Shown here piece after piece: positions 8,775-16,028 of a stretch of DNA of 45,393 nucleotides. The DNA is from a virus, in the IMG/VR virus record IMGVR_UViG_3300014913_000023, positions 1-45,393 of that record; one strand, 5' to 3'. Positions within the stretch are counted from its first letter, which is position 1, and each line of letters starts with the position of its first letter. The notes under the pieces were generated by a model that worked only from the letters and a program-made list of their open reading frames with translations, was not told the origin of the DNA and searched no databases. The position numbers and the translations under genes were made by a program.

Positions 8775-9209
8775 ATGAGCACAATAACAAAAAAAGTACA
8801 GACTAATAATCAATTGTTTCAGGAATATGATACTTCTAAATTTTTATTAGGTTTCAATTCTTTTATCAATGCAGATTTAACGGCATCCGGTGCGGATGTA
8901 GCAACTTTACAAGGTCTTGTCATGGGTAGAATTTCAGCTACTCAAAAAATTGTAGCACTTGACAAAGATGCCACAGACGGCAGTCAATACCCTGTTGGAG
9001 TGTGTGTAATTGATAAGATAGTTGCAGACGGCACCACTGAAAATTTAACTTTAGTGAATAAAGGACGTATAGCAGAAAGTAAAATAAACTTTGCAGATGT
9101 TGAAACATTAAATACTGTCGTAGGTACTAAAATTCTAAGAGATTGGCTTAATGACTTAGGCTTAATTTTAGAAACAGGAACAGAATTAACAAAAGTAGAT
9201 AACTCATAA
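8775..9209 (+). CDS. Head decoration protein, gpD-like
   Basis: A 144-residue capsid-stabilising protein. The line LQGLVMGRISATQKIVALDK followed by DATDGSQYPVGVCV is the hallmark of lambda gpD-type decoration proteins (G-x-V-[LM]-G-x-[IV]-[ST] ... DGSQ-x-P-x-G). The gene lies between the protease/scaffold and the major capsid gene, exactly as D lies in lambda. It presumably trimerises on the expanded capsid. No oddity seen. Confidence 0.8.
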   Translation: MSTITKKVQTNNQLFQEYDTSKFLLGFNSFINADLTASGADVATLQGLVMGRISATQKIVALDKDATDGSQYPVGVCVIDKIVADGTTENLTLVNKGRIAESKINFADVETLNTVVGTKILRDWLNDLGLILETGTELTKVDNS

Positions 9210-9221
9210 AAATATATAACA

Positions 9222-10301
9222 ATGTCAATACCGGTAGAACAAAGTAAAGGAATCTTTACACAGGCATATTTGAAAGCGTGGAAAGATAATATTCCTGCAC
9301 AATCATTTTTGAAAAGTTTTTTTGATGTAAAAACTTTTGCGACTAAATACGTTGGAATCGAAGTACAGCGTGGTACAGAGCGAATGGCAGTAGATGTAAT
9401 TCGTGGTGTAAATGGAAACAGAAATACTTTTTCAAAAAGTTCTGAAAAAGTATATTTACCTCCATTTTTCAATGAAAATTTTGACGCAACAGACTTAGAT
9501 CGTTACGACCGTGTATTCGGTTCTGATGTGTCCAAAACCCCTGCAACAATAGGGTATTTAGCATCTGATGTAGCTGCAAAATATTTGGCTTTGCAGGACA
9601 AAATTGAGCGGGCAAAAGAAAAGCAAGCGGCAGAAGTATTCCACACAGGAATTGTAACAATTAAAAACGGTGATAACGTAGATTATAAGCGTAAATCAGA
9701 TTCAAAAGTTGATCTTACAGGAGCAGGTGGATATTGGACTACAACCACTACAGACATTGAATCACAGCTCATTGCAGGTGCTGAATTTGTAAGAAATAAC
9801 GGAAAAAATGCAACGGCTGAATTTAATCTCGTAATGTCAGGTGCGTCATGGGTAAGTATGAAGAAAAATGATTACTTTAAAAATAATGCAAATTATAATC
9901 AAGTATCACTTTTGGACATTAATTTTCCTCAAGCAAAATCAACCGGAGCTTCTTATCATGGAAAGATTACGGCTGGGGCTTATATATTTAATATTTGGAC
10001 TTACGATGGAGTTTACGAAAATGCAAGCGGTACAATTACTCGTTATTTGCCGGCTAATATTTCGTTTATGACACCTGTACAAGGCACACGATTTGACATG
10101 GTACATGCGGGAGTTCCTGCAATTATAAGGGATACGAAAAGAGCAGAATTTGGCAGTATGATTGTTCAAAAAGCATCAGAATATTATTTGAATAATTATA
10201 TTGATCAAATCGGGAAAGCTCATATTTTTGAGATTTATTCAGCACCTTTAGCGGTGCCGGTGTCGGTAGATATGATCTATACTATGCAAGTTTCTGCATA
10301 A
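9222..10301 (+). CDS. Major capsid protein, gpE family
   Basis: A 359-residue capsid protein of the lambda E type (E is 341 residues). Typical stretches are the N-terminal ...FLKSFFDVKTFATKYVGIEV, where proteins of this family have a conserved F-x-T-x-x-I/V-x-I/V-E segment, the middle YLPPFFNENFDATDLDRYDR, and the C-terminal PVQGTRFDMVHAGVPAIIRD with a final APLAVPVSVDMIYTMQV strand. A strong terminator follows, as expected for the most highly expressed virion gene. Confidence 0.88.
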   Translation: MSIPVEQSKGIFTQAYLKAWKDNIPAQSFLKSFFDVKTFATKYVGIEVQRGTERMAVDVIRGVNGNRNTFSKSSEKVYLPPFFNENFDATDLDRYDRVFGSDVSKTPATIGYLASDVAAKYLALQDKIERAKEKQAAEVFHTGIVTIKNGDNVDYKRKSDSKVDLTGAGGYWTTTTTDIESQLIAGAEFVRNNGKNATAEFNLVMSGASWVSMKKNDYFKNNANYNQVSLLDINFPQAKSTGASYHGKITAGAYIFNIWTYDGVYENASGTITRYLPANISFMTPVQGTRFDMVHAGVPAIIRDTKRAEFGSMIVQKASEYYLNNYIDQIGKAHIFEIYSAPLAVPVSVDMIYTMQVSA

Positions 10302-10340
10302 TTTTTTATTACATTAAGTAATAGTTTTTTCATTTAGGAT

Positions 10341-10370
10341 AAAGGCGGGTTCAAACGCTCGCCTTTTTTT
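10341..10370 (+). terminator. Intrinsic terminator after the capsid gene
   Basis: AAAGGCG (10341-10347) pairs with CGCCTTT (10360-10366) around a GGTTCAAACGCT-type loop and runs into TTTTTTT. It lies 40 bp after the capsid stop. Confidence 0.8.
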
Positions 10371-10395
10371 CAAAAAACAATAAAATTTTATCAAA

Positions 10396-10596
10396 ATGGC
10401 AAAATATAAATTAAAATCTTTGAGCGTAAATCTTAGCGGTGTAGTTCATCATAAAAGTGAGGGTACAATTTTCGATACAGAAGGAAAATATAAACCTTTA
10501 AAATCTGAAATTGAAGCATGTGAAAAATCGGGTTTTTTTGTTAAAATTCGCGATGTTCAAAAAGAGACTAAAAATTCTAAAAAATCTAAAAAATAG
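10396..10596 (+). CDS. Small basic protein of the head-tail region, unknown
   Basis: A 66-residue protein, MAKYKLKSLSVNLSGVVHHK..., with a short beta-like N-terminal half, an acidic helix (KSEIEACEKSGFFVKI) and a Lys/Ser-rich tail (KNSKKSKK). It sits between the capsid terminator and the connector genes, where other phages have small head-tail joining or neck proteins. No family is recognised. The next gene begins 2 bp after its stop. Confidence 0.5.
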   Translation: MAKYKLKSLSVNLSGVVHHKSEGTIFDTEGKYKPLKSEIEACEKSGFFVKIRDVQKETKNSKKSKK

Positions 10597-10598
10597 AA

Positions 10599-10976
10599 AT
10601 GGATTTACTTGCACAGTCTCGTATAGATTTAAAAAGATTTTCACAGTCAGAATGGTCAACAGATTTGACTTTTCAGAATGTAGATAAGTCTGTAATTGTT
10701 ACTATTAAAGGCTTTGCAAGTTCACATCATTTAAGTATAGATCCGTCAACCGGACTGCCGGTAAATGTAAGAAATACACATATTTCTGTAAGTGAAACTT
10801 TACTTTCAGATGCAGGATATACTGTAAGAAATTCAGACGGAGAAGTAAACTTAATAAGACATTTTGTAACATATACTAATAGTGCAGGTCAAGAAAAAAC
10901 ATTCAGAATAAATGAAACATTTCCGGATGAAACATTAGGGCTAATTGTTTGTATATTAGGAGATTATACAGCATAA
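10599..10976 (+). CDS. Probable head-tail connector protein
   Basis: A 125-residue protein of mainly beta character. The C-terminal part, INETFPDETLGLIVCILGDY, and the central SVIVTIKGFASSHHLSID with NVRNTHISVSE, are compatible with a stopper-type connector. Position (capsid, small gene, this gene, tail terminator, sheath) is where head-closure proteins are encoded. No catalytic motif and no clear family match by eye; function is inferred from order. Confidence 0.5.
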   Translation: MDLLAQSRIDLKRFSQSEWSTDLTFQNVDKSVIVTIKGFASSHHLSIDPSTGLPVNVRNTHISVSETLLSDAGYTVRNSDGEVNLIRHFVTYTNSAGQEKTFRINETFPDETLGLIVCILGDYTA

Positions 10977-10977
10977 T

Positions 10978-11580
10978 ATGGCATATATAGATTATGAAAT
11001 AACAGAACAAAGATTTGAAAGCATACGTAATCGTATAGCTTTTATTTTAGCTGATGAACTTTCTGAACAATCTATTATTACAGGTAACACTTTATTTGAT
11101 GCCATTGTATGGATTGAAAGATTTATACCTTTTGATAAAATAGAATTGCCCGCAATAAATGTATATTTTAAAAATGTAAATTACGATGAAAACACGCCGA
11201 TAACAAGCAAAGGTACTAACTTTTACAATATTGATGTGATTGTTTCCGGCAAAGATTCTGACACATCAGGTGGCGATAAAATTGCAGTTTTAAAGCTTCA
11301 AAAGTTATTAGGAGTGTTACGTTTTATATTAGAAAATCCAAATTATTTAACATTAGATTTTTCGGAAAATTTTATTTATACAACAAAAGTTTCTGATATA
11401 AATATATCACAACCGAGCAGCAATCAAGACGGCACACATACAGTTTCAGGACAATTGACTTTTGAAGTAACAGCGGAGGAGTTAAACGGTGATATTCAGC
11501 CTATTGCAGGCGAAATATATACAAGTCAGCAAAAAATCGGTACTTCCGAAAAGGGGTATTTTATACAAATTAATAATTAA
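10978..11580 (+). CDS. Probable tail terminator/completion protein
   Basis: A 200-residue protein placed immediately before the sheath gene, where contractile-tail phages encode the tail terminator. The N-terminal helix (EQRFESIRNRIAFILADELS) followed by FDAIVWIERFIPFDKIELPA and INVYFKNV resembles the helix plus 'P-x-I-x-V-Y' strand pattern of gpU-like/tail completion proteins; the C-terminal half has further strands (HTVSGQLTFEVTAEELNG). It starts one base after the upstream stop (TAAT-ATG). Assigned from order and fold-like pattern. Confidence 0.5.
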   Translation: MAYIDYEITEQRFESIRNRIAFILADELSEQSIITGNTLFDAIVWIERFIPFDKIELPAINVYFKNVNYDENTPITSKGTNFYNIDVIVSGKDSDTSGGDKIAVLKLQKLLGVLRFILENPNYLTLDFSENFIYTTKVSDINISQPSSNQDGTHTVSGQLTFEVTAEELNGDIQPIAGEIYTSQQKIGTSEKGYFIQINN

Positions 11581-11592
11581 AACTTATAAAAA

Positions 11593-13125
11593 ATGAGCAC
11601 AAGTACAGCAATATCTTTAGACAGGATAAGCAGGATTGTGGGGTATAAAATAAAGCCCGGCAATTTCGGTTTAAATTTGCAAAATTTACCGCAAAGAATA
11701 GCAATTTTGGGTGAAGCAAATACAGCAAATCAAAGTAGCTTAACGACTGAACCTTACGAGTTTACGACTGCAAAACAAGTTGGTGATAAGTATGGATATG
11801 GTTCTCCTTTGCATCATATAGCACGAATTTTAAGACCTCGTACTTCACAACTTTTAGGTGGAATTGTAACAGAAATATATCCGCAAATTTCGGATGTTGG
11901 TGCGACCGCCGGCGTATATAAATTAGGGGTTGCAATAGCTACATCGGTAACAGAAAATGCAACGCATTATATTAAAATAAATGGCAGAGATAATATTGAC
12001 GGCAAAAAATACGCATTTTCAGTAGAAGAAGGTGATGACGTTGCGACAGTAGAAGCTTCAATTGTTGATGCAATAAGTAATGTCCTTGATGCCCCTGTAA
12101 TAGCTGTCATTGCAGGATCAGATGTGGATATAACAAGTAAATGGAAAGGTGCAACAGCAATTTTAGATATTGAAATAGAAACAAACGGAAAGTCAGCAGG
12201 AATAGTCTATTCAGAAATTTCAAATATAGATGGGACAGGATCAGTTGATGTCGCAACATCTTTAGCAATTTTTGGTGAAAAATGGAATACAATTGTTATC
12301 AATCCTTACGGAGTTACGGCTTTCAGTGATTTAGAAGCGGTAAATGGAATACCTGATCCGGACACCCCTACCGGGCGTTATGCAGCAACATTATTTAAGC
12401 CTTTTGTAGCATTATTTGGTTCAAAATTAGACACAGTTACAGGAATTGAAGCAATAACAGATATATCTGCACGTAAAGACCAAGTTACTAATGTTTTATG
12501 CCCGTCTCCAAACTCAAAAGGTTTTGATTTTGAAGCGGCGGCAAATATGGCAGTAACAACAGCTTTATTATCTCAAAATAGTCCACACTTAGGTAATGGC
12601 GGCAAATCTTATAATGATATGCCAACTCCTGCAAATGGTGATGCGGGCGACTTTGCAGAGTATAATAATAGAGATTTAATTGCAAAAGCAGGTAGTTCAA
12701 CAGTCATTTTACTAAATAATAAATATACTGTACAAGATTTTCAAACGACATATCACCCAGACGGTGAAAATCCCGCAAAATATCGTAAAGTTCGGGACTT
12801 GATGCTACATTGGAATATTGAATTTATGTGGCGTGTGATAATGCTTAGAGACATTCTGGATAAGGCGATTACGGACGGAGAAAGTGCTGTACGTGTCGCA
12901 GATACAATTTCGCCTAAGCAGGTTAAACAGTTGTTGTTCAGTTTTTTAGAGCAACTTGGAGAAATTGCATTAATTGCAGATGTTTCTTTTGCTCAGGATT
13001 CTGTTCAAGTAAATATAAACGAAAATAATCCGGCACGATTGGATATATATTTTCGTTACAAAAATACAAGTACAGCAGACATTGTTAGTACAGATGCTGA
13101 ATTTGATTTTTATTATTCATTATAA
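11593..13125 (+). CDS. Contractile tail sheath protein, Mu gpL-like
   Basis: A 510-residue sheath subunit that polymerises around the tail tube and contracts on infection. Visible family traits: N-terminal SRIVGYKIKPGNFGLNLQNL followed by PQRIAILGEA; the mid-domain GEKWNTIVINPYGV and APSPNSKG-like segment CPSPNSKGFDFEAAANMAVT; and the C-terminal core domain with YRKVRDLMLHWNIEFMWRV and RLDIYFRYKNTSTADIVSTD. Size is in the usual range (Mu gpL is 495). The tube gene follows directly, as in Mu. Confidence 0.85.
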   Translation: MSTSTAISLDRISRIVGYKIKPGNFGLNLQNLPQRIAILGEANTANQSSLTTEPYEFTTAKQVGDKYGYGSPLHHIARILRPRTSQLLGGIVTEIYPQISDVGATAGVYKLGVAIATSVTENATHYIKINGRDNIDGKKYAFSVEEGDDVATVEASIVDAISNVLDAPVIAVIAGSDVDITSKWKGATAILDIEIETNGKSAGIVYSEISNIDGTGSVDVATSLAIFGEKWNTIVINPYGVTAFSDLEAVNGIPDPDTPTGRYAATLFKPFVALFGSKLDTVTGIEAITDISARKDQVTNVLCPSPNSKGFDFEAAANMAVTTALLSQNSPHLGNGGKSYNDMPTPANGDAGDFAEYNNRDLIAKAGSSTVILLNNKYTVQDFQTTYHPDGENPAKYRKVRDLMLHWNIEFMWRVIMLRDILDKAITDGESAVRVADTISPKQVKQLLFSFLEQLGEIALIADVSFAQDSVQVNINENNPARLDIYFRYKNTSTADIVSTDAEFDFYYSL

Positions 13126-13146
13126 ACTATAAAAAAATATAATATT

Positions 13147-13557
13147 ATGTACGTAGGTGGAGACATTAAAGAGATCACATATAATCATCCGACAATCGGT
13201 TCGGGTACATTATTTTGCAAAGCGAATGAGGACGGAACCCTTGATACAGGCGGTTTTCGGACAAATGACGATGCAAATAATGTAACGGCTGACGGTCAAA
13301 TGATTGTACAATTAAATAGAACATTAGGAAGCTTTGAAACCCCGCCGATCGCGTGGGATCAGACAGACAAAGACGAGCTTGATAAACTTTCGCAATTGTC
13401 AGAAAGTCCCTTAAATGCGGACTGGACAATATCAGTTGTGAGCGGTGCAATTTGGGGGGGCAAAGGTCGCCCGGTTGGTGATATTCAGGGCAATACGAAT
13501 GCTTCGACAATAGGATTAAAGATTGCATTTTCGGGTAAAATTAAACGAATATCTTAA
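13147..13557 (+). CDS. Tail tube protein, Mu gpM-like
   Basis: A 136-residue protein directly after the sheath. The pattern of beta strands, with IKEITYNHPTIGSGTLFCKA at the N-terminus, TDDANNVTADGQMIVQLNRT-like strands and the C-terminal STIGLKIAFSGKIKRI, fits the tube fold of contractile and siphophage tails. Mu gpM (118 residues) occupies the same position. A terminator follows, which fits the high copy number required for tubes. Confidence 0.7.
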   Translation: MYVGGDIKEITYNHPTIGSGTLFCKANEDGTLDTGGFRTNDDANNVTADGQMIVQLNRTLGSFETPPIAWDQTDKDELDKLSQLSESPLNADWTISVVSGAIWGGKGRPVGDIQGNTNASTIGLKIAFSGKIKRIS

Positions 13558-13560
13558 AGT

Positions 13561-13613
13561 AAAAAGGGTTCCAAAGTGTATGTTTCGGCTGACTTCATGC
13601 ACTCCCTTTTTTT
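13561..13613 (+). terminator. Intrinsic terminator after the tube gene
   Basis: AAAAAGGG (13561-13568) pairs with CCCTTTTT (13604-13611), and within it AGTGTATG with CATGCACT, separated by a short one-sided bulge; a T-run follows. It may let tube transcripts exceed those of the chaperone and tape measure genes. Confidence 0.65.
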
Positions 13614-13666
13614 ATAATTTTTTATAAGTCAGCTGTGTATTTTAATTTAAAAAAAAAGTCAGAAAA

Positions 13667-14071
13667 ATGAAAGTAGAAAGAAAGTTTGCAGAAGAACAAA
13701 TTGAAAAATGGATAGATTTTAAACGAGTAAAAAAATCAATTCGTAAAAGAAATGAAGAACAAGAAAAAATCTTAATCGAAGCAATCGAATATGGAGATTT
13801 GAATGTTGAGGACGATATGTCATTGACATACACACTTTTAGAGCCTGTAAAAACAAAAGATGGTGAAATAATGCTTGATAAACTTGTCTTTATGCCACGT
13901 ATAAGAAAAGAGCAGTTAAATCGCAAATACTCAGGAATTAAGACAACAGATGCAGACGGAAGATTGTTAGCGACAATAGCTGCATTGACAGAAAAAAATA
14001 CAGGATTAATAGGTAAATTATATACAGAAGATATTTCAGTTTGTGAATCAATTGCAGTATATTTTTTGTAG
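13667..14071 (+). CDS. Tail assembly chaperone G (Mu gp41/P2 E type)
   Basis: A 134-residue charged, helical protein that would bind the tape measure during tail assembly. It lies between tube and tape measure genes, where almost all long-tailed phages encode the chaperone pair. The C-terminal half (KTTDADGRLLATIAALTEKN) has the 'D-x-x-R-L-x-A-x-I-A-x-L' core typical of these chaperones. The last codons read TAT TTT TTG TAG, forming a slippery heptamer for a longer product. On most translations the ribosome should stop here and release G alone. Confidence 0.7.
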   Translation: MKVERKFAEEQIEKWIDFKRVKKSIRKRNEEQEKILIEAIEYGDLNVEDDMSLTYTLLEPVKTKDGEIMLDKLVFMPRIRKEQLNRKYSGIKTTDADGRLLATIAALTEKNTGLIGKLYTEDISVCESIAVYFL

Positions 14072-14235
14072 GAGACCTTGCTAACGTAATTAAGTCATTA
14101 GCAAGGCTTTATAAGTGGACACCTTTTGAAATAAATAAGTTATATTTAGACAGAATTGATGAATATGGGTTATTTTTTTGGTATGATGATGCAATTGACT
14201 ATAACAATCAGATTAAGAGTACTTTAAATGATTAA
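13667..14235 (+). CDS. Tail assembly chaperone GT, made by -1 frameshift
   Basis: Frameshift product of 189 residues. The slippery heptamer T_TTT_TTG lies at 14062-14068; slipping back one base continues in the frame GTA GGA GAC ... to the TAA at 14233. The 55 added residues (VGDLANVIKSLARLYKWTPF, then EINKLYLDRIDEYGLFFWYD) match the T/E' type: a helix, W-x-P-x-E-[IL] and L-x-L-x-x-[IL]-x-x-Y/W. T TTT TTG is the heptamer known from P2 E/E'. The open frame begins without any ATG and fills the gap up to the tape measure start at 14241. Confidence 0.8.
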
Positions 14236-14240
14236 CGAAA

Positions 14241-16028
14241 ATGGCAACAGCTCTCGACATAGCAACAAGATTTACGGCAATAGATAAGTTTTCGTCTGTT
14301 GTAAAAAAAATGACACGAAGCACGCAAATCTTTAGTGATAAAGCTGTTAAGTCGTTTACAAGAGTACAAAGAGCTGAAAGAAAAATGCGACGTGGATTTT
14401 CAAAAAGCATAGGAATTGTTGGTCAGTTAGGTATAGGATTTGGAGCGTTAGAAATTGGACGTACTATTTTAAACGCTAATGTAGAATTAGAGTCATCTTT
14501 AAAGTCATTGTTAGCAGTAACAGGTGTATCAACAGATTCTTTTAAAGGATATGAAAGTGAAATTGATAAAGTTGCAAAATCACAACGAAAATTCGCCGGA
14601 GATGTTGCTTCGGCTTTTGAAGTTGTGGGTTCTGCACAGCCACAATTACTTGAAAATGCTAAAGCTTTAAGTCAAGTAACTGATGCAAGTATCACATTAT
14701 CAAAGGCAAGCGGTGATGAATTAGCACCGTCAGCACAATATTTGACAGGTGTTATGAATCAGTTTTCTCTTGAAGCAACAGAAGCTACAAGAACTATGAA
14801 TGTACTTGCAGCCGCTACGGTTGCAGGTGATACAAAGATAGGGCAAACGGCTGAGGCTTTTAAAGTTGCAGGCTCTGAGGCAAAAATGTCAGGATTGAAT
14901 ATTGAACAGTTATCTGGGTCAATTGCTTTAATTTCAAAATTTGGTTATAAAGGAGCAGAAGCGGGAACTAAATTGCGAGCTGTTTTTTCAAAAATGTCGC
15001 TTGGAGATGCTTTACCGAAAGAAGCTTTAACACGTTTAAAATCAGCGGGTGTAGATATTAAAATTATATCAGACAAGACAGTACCTTATATTGACAGATT
15101 AAAAGAATTAAGTAAAATTCAAAATGATTCAGCGACTTTAGCAAAAATGTTTGGTTCTGAAAATAAAGGTGTTGCAGCAATTATGTTACAAAACATACCG
15201 ACTCTTGAAAAAACAATTGACAAAGTTACGGGAACATCGGCAGCTACTGACATGGCAGCAATTAAAACAAATACATTAGCGAATAAATGGAAAGAATTAA
15301 CAGATAAATTTAAAAATTCTATTACTTCAACAGATCAAAGTAATAAAAAATTACAAGTTTTACATAAAATTTTAGATTTTGTAATTCGTAATTTGGATAC
15401 TATTTTGATTGTAATAGGCTCACTGATAGCGGCTTTGGTAGTGTTTAAAGCTGTAATGTTTGCGGTAAATTTGGTTATGGCAGCTAATCCGATCGGGTTA
15501 ATTGTTGTTGCAATAATGGTTATGATAGCTGCAATTTACTTAGCAATAAATAATTGGGAAAAGTGGGGTGCATCAATGGTTATGGCTTTAGGTCCTTTGG
15601 GCTTGATTATAAGTATGATACAGATGTTACGAAAACACTGGGAAGGCATACAATCTGCATTTCAAAATGAGGGTATAATTGCAGGTTTGCGAGCGATAGG
15701 AATAGCTATAATTGATATGGTTTTAACACCTGTACAACAACTTTTAGAATTACTGTCAAATATTCCTATGATTGGAGATACAATCGGCATAGGTGCTACA
15801 AAAATAAAAGATTTTAGAAAAGGCTTAGGAATTGACACGGGAGACAGCGAGCCTACATCGGTGGGAAAAGAAGCAATAAATGCAGATGCAACACAAACGC
15901 AGGTTAATAAAATGTTATTAGAAAATAAAGGCAATGCAACACTAAATATAAATGATAAAAGTGGGCTTGCTAAATTAGTTGAAAATAATGGACTTGATAT
16001 AAATTTATCACAAACGGGACAATATTAA
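14241..16028 (+). CDS. Tail tape measure protein
   Basis: A 595-residue tape measure protein that sets tail length and is ejected with the DNA. N-terminal Arg/Lys-rich helical region (FTRVQRAERKMRRGFSKSIG), a TP901-like core (ANVELESSLKSLLAVTGVST, QTAEAFKVAGSEAKMSGLNI, RAVFSKMSLGDALPKEALTR) and a hydrophobic region at about 385-455 with membrane-like stretches (ILIVIGSLIAALVVF, NPIGLIVVAIMVMIAAIYL). The short length predicts a short contractile tail by the usual length rule of about 1.5 A per residue. The stop is directly followed by the next ATG. Confidence 0.88.
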   Translation: MATALDIATRFTAIDKFSSVVKKMTRSTQIFSDKAVKSFTRVQRAERKMRRGFSKSIGIVGQLGIGFGALEIGRTILNANVELESSLKSLLAVTGVSTDSFKGYESEIDKVAKSQRKFAGDVASAFEVVGSAQPQLLENAKALSQVTDASITLSKASGDELAPSAQYLTGVMNQFSLEATEATRTMNVLAAATVAGDTKIGQTAEAFKVAGSEAKMSGLNIEQLSGSIALISKFGYKGAEAGTKLRAVFSKMSLGDALPKEALTRLKSAGVDIKIISDKTVPYIDRLKELSKIQNDSATLAKMFGSENKGVAAIMLQNIPTLEKTIDKVTGTSAATDMAAIKTNTLANKWKELTDKFKNSITSTDQSNKKLQVLHKILDFVIRNLDTILIVIGSLIAALVVFKAVMFAVNLVMAANPIGLIVVAIMVMIAAIYLAINNWEKWGASMVMALGPLGLIISMIQMLRKHWEGIQSAFQNEGIIAGLRAIGIAIIDMVLTPVQQLLELLSNIPMIGDTIGIGATKIKDFRKGLGIDTGDSEPTSVGKEAINADATQTQVNKMLLENKGNATLNINDKSGLAKLVENNGLDINLSQTGQY

